Assembly: GCA_903875445.1 (NCBI GenBank)
Contig: CAIQWD010000083.1
Location: 1 to 34,500, forward strand
Source of the DNA: an uncultured delta proteobacterium
Lineage (GTDB): Bacteria; Desulfobacterota; Desulfobulbia; Desulfobulbales; Desulfocapsaceae
Direction of reading: 5' to 3'
DNA length: 34,500 bases
Shown here: positions 1-5,585 of the stretch, one piece after another
Layout: each line of letters begins with the position of its first letter
Numbering within the stretch: position 1 is the first letter of the stretch
Made by a program: the position numbers and the translations under genes
Notes under the pieces: model-generated
Database searches by the model: none
What the model was told of the DNA's origin: nothing
Seen by the model: only the letters and a program-made list of their open reading frames with translations

Positions 1-112
1 GACGTAGGCCACTCAGCAAATCTCATCTCACCTGACCCACCCGTATCGCTCTTTCCTCTCCCTCAAGACACTCCCTGCTGCGCACTCACTGGCTCAGTTT
101 TCATTAGCAAAA

Positions 113-373
113 GTGGCTCAATTCCTGTTAGCGCCGAAGTTTCGAAGGGTGGCAGCCAGCGAAGACCTCTCGCAGCTGCTGAAGCTTTCCGGGGCACTTT
201 CTGCCAACGCGATCTTTGAGATTGAAAGCTTTGTCAAGGGCTTATTTACGAGGCTGCGCGCCGCTATCGATTCTTCCAAACCCGGCGACAAAGTTGAGAT
301 AATTCTCCGCTTATCTATGCCTGACTTGACTGAATTCAAGGCAGAAATGCAGCGCGTTCCATTGCTCAAGTGA
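113..373 (+). CDS. Unrecognised small protein on the accessory side of the tRNA fragment
   Basis: I do not recognise this 86-residue protein. The frame is open from position 8 and no ATG is available, so the GTG at 113 is only the first plausible start and the gene may begin differently; no ribosome binding site is visible. Codon third positions are rich in G and C, and the protein is soluble, with alternating charged and hydrophobic residues and no membrane segment or cysteine motif. The opposite strand is open over 118-438 but gives a less protein-like sequence. A perfect hairpin follows 20 bases after the stop. It lies on the side of the tRNA-Pro fragment that would belong to an integrated element, so it may be the last gene of a genomic island. 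Confidence 0.4.
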   Translation: MAQFLLAPKFRRVAASEDLSQLLKLSGALSANAIFEIESFVKGLFTRLRAAIDSSKPGDKVEIILRLSMPDLTEFKAEMQRVPLLK

Positions 374-392
374 AGCCTACCCCTCGCTCCAG

Positions 393-427
393 CGGCAGGA
401 CGCCAGGCTCGTTCTAGCGTCCTGCCG
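393..427. terminator. Perfect 11-bp hairpin, possible terminator
   Basis: CGGCAGGACGC at 393-403 is exactly complementary to GCGTCCTGCCG at 417-427, leaving a 13-base loop. It follows the small gene by 20 bases. There is no T-run on either side, so it may be a weak or factor-assisted terminator or an element-end inverted repeat. Confidence 0.5.
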
Positions 428-556
428 TCGTCGCCCATTTAGCTCGAACGGTTGGTGGCGGGTCTGGTGGCGGTTTTAGCGTAATGGAATGTTGTTTTAA
501 CGGTTTTCCTGCATACACCGAACGGCAAACCCCCTAATATCCTAGGGCTATTATTC

Positions 557-612
557 AGCGCGCCTGCCTTGGGAGCAGGAGGTCGAGTGTTCGAATCACT
601 CCGCCCCGACCA
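557..612 (+). pseudogene. 3' fragment of tRNA-Pro(TGG): integration-site remnant
   Basis: The end of a tRNA gene is intact: D-stem 3' strand from 558, anticodon stem CCTGC 563-567 pairing with GCAGG 575-579, loop 568-574 with anticodon TGG at 570-572, T-stem GAGTG 585-589 with CACTC 597-601, T-loop TTCGAAT 590-596, acceptor strand CGCCCCG 602-608 and encoded CCA 610-612. The matching 5' acceptor strand (CGGGGCG expected) and 5' D-arm are absent upstream, so this cannot make a tRNA. Tyrosine recombinases of islands and phages commonly use the 3' part of tRNA genes and leave such a fragment at one end of the element. The DNA to the left would then be element and the DNA to the right either the original flank or a second, decayed element. 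Confidence 0.85.
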
Positions 613-620
613 CTGATTAC

Positions 621-654
621 AAGGGCTTACGGTAATTCTGTGGCCCTTTTTTTT
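621..654 (+). terminator. Rho-independent terminator after the tRNA fragment
   Basis: AAGGGC 621-626 pairs with GCCCTT 643-648 across a 16-base loop and runs into eight T residues at 647-654. It is the natural terminator position of the original tRNA gene and lies 9 bases after its CCA end. Confidence 0.65.
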
Positions 655-671
655 GTGCTCAAAATTTAACG

Positions 672-693
672 GGGTACAAAATCGGGTACAAAC
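672..693 (+). repeat. GGGTACAAA direct repeat, possible recombinase arm site
   Basis: GGGTACAAA occurs at 672-680 and again at 685-693, 13 bases apart start to start. Short repeats of this kind between a tRNA 3' end and an integrase gene are typical binding sites of tyrosine recombinases, but no integrase is visible here, so the role is inferred. Confidence 0.4.
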
Positions 694-694
694 A

Positions 695-1100
695 ATTCGC
701 TGCTTGGCGATGAAGTTAGCGGAGAGATTGAACCTTATCCTATTCAATTTTTTGCGGACTGAAATTTCGTATGTCCCTTGTTCAATTCCTGGTCAAGGAA
801 CCTGTAAATTCAATGCGTTAAGTCAGAAATGGCTTAACCCATTTTTGTTTGCGCAACTGAACGCTCAAAAAGGTATCTTGTGGCGATATTTGTCACTTTA
901 GTCTGTCTTGAAACAACTTTTAAAACAACTAATCCTTTTGTTTATCAACGAAATAATCGTAAAAGCCTTTTGTGAGAGAGACCTCTGTACAATAGATATT
1001 TATAATTGGGTCATGGCGCAAAGATTGCATAATTTTGTCTTAAGGTGATTCTGAAGGGTTTGAGCTGATGGATTTATTTGGAAACTCATTCCCCACAGGA
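695..1100. other. Gene-poor stretch, probably decayed DNA
   Basis: About 400 bases without a convincing gene. An 82-codon frame opens at a GTG (653) but reads through the tRNA-flank repeats, has no ribosome binding site and no protein-like composition. The sequence is richer in A and T than the rest of the window. A short direct repeat AAACAACT lies near 907-925. Confidence 0.5.
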
Positions 1101-1102
1101 TA

Positions 1103-1132
1103 TTGACAATTTGCTTCAGCATTTTTCATAAA
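1103..1132 (+). promoter_or_regulatory. Sigma-70 type promoter for the 53-residue membrane peptide
   Basis: TTGACA at 1103-1108 and CATAAA at 1127-1132 are separated by 18 bases, in AT-rich DNA. Transcription would start near 1139, about 23 bases before the small gene's ATG. A second TATAAT at 1139-1144 lacks a good -35 partner. Confidence 0.5.
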
Positions 1133-1161
1133 AAATAATATAATAATAGATACATACAGAA

Positions 1162-1323
1162 ATGAATACGTTTGTATTGCTCATCCTGTTAGGCGCAGCA
1201 CTCGGTTGGATGTTAATGGTTCACATCAAGGAAGAAAGGCAACAACTAAAGCAAGTTGTTAAAGATGAACAAAATAAGCTGGAACGAGAGGAGCGAGTAA
1301 AGCGATTGACAGGAAAATTGTAG
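1162..1323 (+). CDS. Small single-pass membrane peptide, 53 residues
   Basis: ATG at 1162 to TAG at 1321 encodes one N-terminal hydrophobic helix (about residues 3-21, with small residues G-A-A-x-G in its middle) followed by a strongly charged Lys/Glu/Gln-rich helix (residues 24-50) that should form a cytoplasmic coiled coil. This layout resembles many small bacterial membrane peptides, including phage- or island-borne ones, but I cannot name a family. A promoter-like pair lies 30-60 bases upstream; the ribosome binding site is weak. It sits in the decayed zone beside the tRNA fragment and its codon use is more AT-rich than the core genes, consistent with acquired DNA. It could still be a chance frame. 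Confidence 0.5.
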   Translation: MNTFVLLILLGAALGWMLMVHIKEERQQLKQVVKDEQNKLEREERVKRLTGKL

Positions 1324-1390
1324 TAATGTTACAAATCCGTCAGTTACCCACATAAACCTTGTTGTTAATGTAATTGGATGCTACCGGGGG

Positions 1391-1588
1391 TACTACCTGT
1401 CAACGTCTTCGCTTTTCAGCTCACTTGACAAATTCGATTCGGGTACCGGTTGGCCGAGTTTTACCCTGCCGTTGGTAAAGGACAATGTCGTCGAGAAAGA
1501 AGACCGGAAGTTCTTCTCGGTGCGGACTGAGGTCCGCAGCAAGAAGGGCAATTCTCATCTCGGCCTTAATGCTCAGCGCAGGAAGTAA
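1391..1588 (+). pseudogene. msrB: Methionine sulfoxide reductase B remnant
   Basis: In frame from about 1406 to TAA at 1586 the translation carries the MsrB core: [17 protein letters not shown], then a stretch reading [12 protein letters not shown]. These are the family's [11 protein letters not shown] and R-EVRS-HLGH signatures. The usual N-terminal zinc CxxC segment upstream is lost or out of frame near 1385-1410, where fragments GV, YY and a Cys fall in different frames. After HLG the protein goes straight to LNAQRRK and a stop instead of the catalytic RYCxN segment, which suggests an internal deletion. No start codon or ribosome binding site precedes it. It is therefore a dead gene. Its tail overlaps the convergent small gene that ends at 1566. 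Confidence 0.8.
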
Positions 1589-1832
1589 GATCAAAATTAC
1601 GCTTAAGTTGCGATATCTGCATCCCTAAAGAAATGCATGATTTTCCTTCTAAGCAACTACTCGCCTCAGCAGTTTCAAGGAATGTTCGCAAATGATGCTG
1701 TCCATGGTGCAAATCCACTGCCCATGCCTGAGCGGTTTCATCAAATTCGACGTCAATATCAACACCGCAAACTCCGGCATTGGGGATAACTTCTTCAATT
1801 TTTTTACATATTTCTTCTTTTGTAATTATCAT
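1566..1832 (-). CDS. Small cysteine-containing protein of unknown function, 88 residues
   Basis: The ATG at 1832 is chosen because GGAGG stands 5 bases upstream; the frame is open further, but those codons lack a site. The protein starts [17 protein letters not shown] and contains an acidic VDIDVEFDE strand, a His-rich segment [11 protein letters not shown] (about 41-51) and cysteines at 9, 22, 60, 66 and 85. The pattern (amphipathic helix, strand, His/Cys residues) would suit a small metal-binding or redox-related protein, but I do not recognise the family and no function can be assigned. It stands alone downstream of the thioesterase gene on the same strand, with a gap of 119 bases. Confidence 0.75.
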   Translation of the reverse strand: MIITKEEICKKIEEVIPNAGVCGVDIDVEFDETAQAWAVDLHHGQHHLRTFLETAEASSCLEGKSCISLGMQISQLKRNFDLTSCAEH

Positions 1833-1951
1833 CGCAGCCTCCATTTGCAAAATGACCGGGCAGCAGGAAAAAATCCCGCTGTTCCTATCAATATAAGGAT
1901 CGATAGAGGATAAACAAGAAGGGTTTTTTCGGCCAGGATCGACGCCACCCT

Positions 1952-2422
1952 TCAGCCCACCAGATAGGTGCCGGTTCCGGCCGCGATAAGCACCTTCTGC
2001 TCGTTGCATAATTCGCTGCGGACGACCGCCACCTTGCTGCCCTTGCGGAGAATCGTACCGGTGGCGACGAAGTATTCTCCTTTTCCCGGGCGGAGATAAT
2101 CGACGCGCAGGTCAATGGTGCCGATTTTTGCCATGCGTTTCCCGAGTTCCTCCATTTCCAGCTCTTCCAGATGCTTCAAGAGTTCCACCGAGGCAACCAG
2201 GCCGCCGGCCACATCGAGCATTGAGGAAATGACCCCGCCATGCAGTATTTCCCGGACAAAGTTACCGACCAGTTCTTGCCGCATATCGAGTCTGATCTCT
2301 ATATCCGTCGTGGTCAGACTGGTGACCCGGATACCCAGCAGACGGTTAAAAGGCATTTGCTTTTCATAAATGACTTTCAGTATCTCCAGCATTTCCGGCA
2401 GTTTCATTTTTGCATTGTTCAA
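1952..2422 (-). CDS. PaaI/YigI-type hotdog thioesterase
   Basis: A 156-residue protein with the single hotdog domain of acyl-CoA thioesterases. The family motif is the HGGVISSMLD helix at 61-70, where the main-chain NH groups of HGG hold the thioester and Asp70 lies at the active site; the strands LRVDYLRPG and VAVVRSEL follow. Such enzymes hydrolyse acyl-CoA thioesters in the cytoplasm; the acyl chain length cannot be read from the sequence. The first codon is a TTG at 2422 that overlaps the stop of the upstream cyclase gene (TTGA), which implies translational coupling. An internal ATG at 2407 is the alternative start and would remove five residues. Confidence 0.85.
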   Translation of the reverse strand: MNNAKMKLPEMLEILKVIYEKQMPFNRLLGIRVTSLTTTDIEIRLDMRQELVGNFVREILHGGVISSMLDVAGGLVASVELLKHLEELEMEELGKRMAKIGTIDLRVDYLRPGKGEYFVATGTILRKGSKVAVVRSELCNEQKVLIAAGTGTYLVG

Positions 2423-3762
2423 TGCTCTTCATCCTTTTTTCTTTTTTTCGCGATTTTCTTAAATATTTTCTTAACAACCGGCAGGGTTTTGAGATCTTTA
2501 CCGGAAAGTCGGCGGAGCACAAGATCGGATTTGGCAATAACAGTGGCACTTCTCAGTCCTTTTTTGGAAAAATAGGCCATTTCGCCAAAAACATCTCCAG
2601 CCTTCAGGGTATTGAGTTGCACACCGTTGCCATCAAGGATGGCGACACTGCCTACATCAATAAAATACACCCCATCCGGGTTGTCATTGAAATGAATGAC
2701 CGGTTCATTTTTTTTATACCAGACCAATTTGAATTTTCTCTCCCAGGCGGTATCGACCACGAGAGTCTGATAAAACTCTTTATTCATGGCTTTAAAGAGT
2801 TCGCTGGAAAGATTAAGCAGACGGACCCCATGATGCTGTCCGACAGGCTCGCCGATTTTCATGCCAACCTGCCGGAAGTCCTCTTCCGGACTAGGATGAT
2901 TGCCGATATATTCGAGAACTCGTTCGGTAGGCAGATCTTTTTTGCCGGTCATTTCGACAAAGAGTTCCTGACACTCCAGGAGTTTCTGCCGGGCCAGAGG
3001 GAAATCCGGCTGTATTCCTTGCAGAACATTGCCGCAGAATAACTCGATGGCGCGATTCTTCATCTCGATAAAACCCATGAGTTGTTTCTTGTTCACATCG
3101 ACCGGACACTGGTGAATACCGGGCTTGTACACGGAAAAAATATGCACCGGGTGTAAAAAATTCTTGGGCGTAACCTTACCGATACTGGTCAGATATCGGG
3201 AGTGCTCCGTCTGCCAGAACGCCACCTCGCGATCCATAAGGATTTTGATACCGAAATAGCCGCACAGTTCCTCAAGACGACTGGCCACCGAAAAACTGGC
3301 ACCAAAACGCATGGTCTTGCCGTCAAGCACAGCTTCGATAACGTCACCGGTAAAGATCCCTATGCGAGTTTCGCAAATGAGGCCTTTCTCCATGGCAGAG
3401 ACCATTTCCAGAGCGACATTCAAAGCCTGCCCGCACATCTGATCTTTGCCCTGCCCTGCTTTTCGCTCAAAAAGAGCGACCGCACCGTCTCCCGCCGAAG
3501 ATTCGATGTTCTGTTCCTTGCCGCAAAGCGAATGGACGATTTTTTTCAGGTTGCGGTGATACAGCAACATGAAATCCTTGATTTCCGTTGGCCGCATATC
3601 TGCGGTTTTCAGGGAGTAGCCGACCATATCACTGAGCAGGATGGCGACCTCTTTCTCAATCCCCGTCACTTCATCGCTGCCAGTCGCTTGCCCAACTTTT
3701 TTTGACTTCATAGGATCTATACCAAATCGATGCCAAGGTCTTGACGAATAAAAAGCCATCAT
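2419..3762 (-). CDS. Class III nucleotide cyclase homologue fused to a cNMP-binding domain
   Basis: 447 residues (430 if the ATG at 3711 is the start; neither has a strong ribosome binding site). Residues about 37-210 match the class III adenylate/guanylate cyclase fold: ILLSDMVGYS gives metal Asp45 and SSAGDGAVALF gives Asp92, and TRIGIFTGDV is the following strand. The C-terminal part (about 340-425) is a cyclic-nucleotide-binding domain with the phosphate cassette FGEMAYFSKKGLRSATV, keeping Glu394 and Arg404. Several cyclase specificity positions differ from the norm: the adenine-binding Lys before GD is Ser, and the usual VNxAxRL helix reads FSVASRL, so the transition-state Asn is Ser. 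The protein may be a weak or regulatory cyclase that senses its own product, or a catalytically dead sensor. It is soluble, with no membrane segment, and is coupled to the thioesterase gene. Confidence 0.85.
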   Translation of the reverse strand: MMAFYSSRPWHRFGIDPMKSKKVGQATGSDEVTGIEKEVAILLSDMVGYSLKTADMRPTEIKDFMLLYHRNLKKIVHSLCGKEQNIESSAGDGAVALFERKAGQGKDQMCGQALNVALEMVSAMEKGLICETRIGIFTGDVIEAVLDGKTMRFGASFSVASRLEELCGYFGIKILMDREVAFWQTEHSRYLTSIGKVTPKNFLHPVHIFSVYKPGIHQCPVDVNKKQLMGFIEMKNRAIELFCGNVLQGIQPDFPLARQKLLECQELFVEMTGKKDLPTERVLEYIGNHPSPEEDFRQVGMKIGEPVGQHHGVRLLNLSSELFKAMNKEFYQTLVVDTAWERKFKLVWYKKNEPVIHFNDNPDGVYFIDVGSVAILDGNGVQLNTLKAGDVFGEMAYFSKKGLRSATVIAKSDLVLRRLSGKDLKTLPVVKKIFKKIAKKRKKDEEH

Positions 3763-3993
3763 TCTTAGTATGGTAGCCGCTTAAAAACCAATGGTCAAAG
3801 AAAAGATGATGGGAAATCGATGTCCATCAGGAATATGACAATCTTATTGGGATTTGCACTGTGGCAGAATAGCTGCCTAGTGGTTACAAACGGGGATAAA
3901 TGCCCAAACCGAGAAGGCATCAACAAGAAGGATGGTCACAAGCAACGACGGGGCGGCGGCATCACCGCCCAGTCAGACCGGCCACAGAAAGGA

Positions 3994-4275
3994 CTATTGT
4001 GCAGCAGGATCTCCATAGCTTGGTTGTGTTGTTTTGCTGCTTGTTTTCCTCGCTGTCTTGATTTTCTTGGATTTTTTGCCTTTTTTTGCCTTTTTAGTCT
4101 TTTTGGCTTTCTTAGTCTTTTTTGCCTTCTTCACACTCTTCGTATGTTTAACAGGAGCTGAGATTCCCGCTTTTGCATGATGCATCATCGCTTCAACGGG
4201 CTGAGATGCGAAAGCGACAAAGGCGAAACATACTGCGGCAAGGGTTGCGACGATGCTGGATTTGAGGTTTTTCAT
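3994..4275 (-). CDS. Secreted lysine-repeat protein, 93 residues
   Basis: The protein opens with a clear Sec signal peptide (MKNLKSS, a hydrophobic run to about residue 23, then a small-residue cleavage site near QPVEA at 25-29). The mature part is short and very basic: KKAKKT is repeated twice, followed by KKAKKG and KKSKK (about 49-72), then a Ser/Thr-rich tail. The repeats have a period of six residues (18 bases, roughly 4057-4130). GGAG lies about 10 bases before the ATG. Exported polylysine-rich proteins can bind nucleic acid, lipopolysaccharide or polyphosphate, but no function can be assigned here. The 230 bases between it and the cyclase gene hold nothing I can support. Confidence 0.75.
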   Translation of the reverse strand: MKNLKSSIVATLAAVCFAFVAFASQPVEAMMHHAKAGISAPVKHTKSVKKAKKTKKAKKTKKAKKGKKSKKIKTARKTSSKTTQPSYGDPAAQ

Positions 4276-4347
4276 CCGGTATTTTCTCCATAAGTAATTT
4301 TTGATGATTGTTCTTTTCGCTGAGAATATGCTATCAATTCAGGCCAA

Positions 4348-4395
4348 ATGTCAACTCTTCATTCGGATTGACATAGGCAGGAGGGTTGTTATTGT
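4348..4395 (+). promoter_or_regulatory. Promoter with overlapping inverted repeat for the efflux operon
   Basis: ATGTCAA 4348-4354 and TTGACAT 4368-4374 form a perfect 7-bp inverted repeat with a 13-base spacer. The right arm contains TTGACA (4368-4373), a consensus -35, and TATTGT at 4390-4395 is a fair -10 at 16 bases. A repressor bound to the repeat would block RNA polymerase, as TetR- or MarR-type regulators do for RND pumps. No such regulator gene is adjacent. Confidence 0.55.
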
Positions 4396-4448
4396 AGCAA
4401 CGTGAACAAAGAAATGATTTTATCACCATCTCCTAACGGACCATTACC

Positions 4449-5579
4449 ATGAAGAAAAAGATATTCTTTGCAATTCTCGGGCTTGTTCTTCTTGCGGGGG
4501 GAATTAGCGGCATCAAAGCCCTGCAGATCAAAAAAATGATTGACCAGGGCAAGGCCATGACCTTTCCTCCCGAGATTGTGACGGCGACCGGGGTCCAAAA
4601 AAGCTCCTGGGAATCGACTGTCAATTCGGTGGGCAGTCTCACGGCGGTACAAGGGGTGACCATGGCGGCAGAACTTGCCGGCAAGGTCGTACGCATTGCC
4701 TTTGAACCGGGGGCCAAGGTACATGCGGGAGACCTCCTGGTCAAACAGGACAGCACCACTGAAGAGGCCCAGCTCCGCTCCGCCGAGGCGCAGATTGCCC
4801 TCGCCCAGAACAATTACAACCGGATAGAACAGCTCCTCACCCGGGGCGCTATCTCCCGATCAGATTTTGACAATGCCGATGCTCAACTGAAGGCCAACAA
4901 GGCCCAGGCGGATGCAATTCGCACGGCAATCGCCAAAAAGAACATCCTTTCCCCTTTTACCGGGCAACTGGGAATCCGCCTCATCAATCTCGGCGAGATC
5001 CTCAAAGAGGGCACTCCCATCGTTTCCCTGCAAACCCTGAACCCAATTTTTGCCAATTTCCAAATCCCGCAGCATCAGCTCGCTCAGATCAAAATGGGCT
5101 ATGTGGTACGGATAACATCGGATGCTCTGCCCGGCGAGGCGATCAACGGCAAGATTACGGCAATTAATCCCCAAGTGGACAGCGCTACCCGCAACATCGG
5201 GATACAAGCAACTCTTGAAAACACCGACGAGCATCTGCGTCCCGGAATGTTCGTCGATGTCCGGGTGATTTTGCCTGCTCAGAACGAGGTCCTTGCCATC
5301 CCGGCCACCTCCGTCCTTTATGCCCCTTACAGTGATTCGGTATTTGTAGTTGACAATAAGACAGATGAAAAGAGTGGTCAGGAAGGCAAGGTAGTGCATC
5401 AGCAGTTTGTTCGCCTTGGCGAAAAACGGGGAGATTTCATCTCGGTAATTTCCGGCTTGAAAGAAAGCGACACGATCGTCACCACGGGAGTCTTCAAGCT
5501 GCGCAACGGTCAGGCCGTTGTCGTCGATAATAAACTTGCCCCTGAATTCAAACTTACCCCGAAACCCGAAGACAGCTGA
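4449..5579 (+). CDS. RND efflux periplasmic adaptor (membrane fusion protein)
   Basis: 376 residues with the order of a HlyD/AcrA-type adaptor: an N-terminal membrane anchor (about 4-22), a first barrel-sandwich half around GKVVRIAFEPGAKVHAGD, a coiled-coil hairpin rich in Ala, Gln and Asn (about 108-165), the second half ILSPFTGQLGIR, a beta-barrel starting FANFQIPQHQ, and a membrane-proximal domain ending in a short charged tail. Adaptors of this kind bridge an inner-membrane RND pump and an outer-membrane channel. The pump gene follows after 6 bases. There is no TolC-like channel gene in the window, so the channel must be encoded elsewhere. No cysteine lipobox is present, so anchoring is by the N-terminal helix. 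Confidence 0.92.
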   Translation: MKKKIFFAILGLVLLAGGISGIKALQIKKMIDQGKAMTFPPEIVTATGVQKSSWESTVNSVGSLTAVQGVTMAAELAGKVVRIAFEPGAKVHAGDLLVKQDSTTEEAQLRSAEAQIALAQNNYNRIEQLLTRGAISRSDFDNADAQLKANKAQADAIRTAIAKKNILSPFTGQLGIRLINLGEILKEGTPIVSLQTLNPIFANFQIPQHQLAQIKMGYVVRITSDALPGEAINGKITAINPQVDSATRNIGIQATLENTDEHLRPGMFVDVRVILPAQNEVLAIPATSVLYAPYSDSVFVVDNKTDEKSGQEGKVVHQQFVRLGEKRGDFISVISGLKESDTIVTTGVFKLRNGQAVVVDNKLAPEFKLTPKPEDS

Positions 5580-5585
5580 AAGACT

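Noticed and set aside
439-747. Minus-strand frame with a SDSNTRPPAPKAGAL segment
   Set aside because: This peptide is the well-known false translation of a tRNA gene; here it comes from the tRNA-Pro fragment.
653-901. 82-codon plus-strand frame after the tRNA terminator
   Set aside because: It starts inside the terminator region, runs through the repeat pair and shows no family or ribosome binding site; an integrase remnant was considered, but no integrase motif is present.
3951-3970. GC-rich inverted repeat GGGCGG/CCGCCC after the lysine-repeat gene as a terminator
   Set aside because: The stem is only 6 bp and no T-run follows on the minus strand.
3820-4161. 113-codon plus-strand frame
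   Set aside because: Its Phe/Leu/Cys-rich second half is simply the reverse of the lysine-repeat gene.
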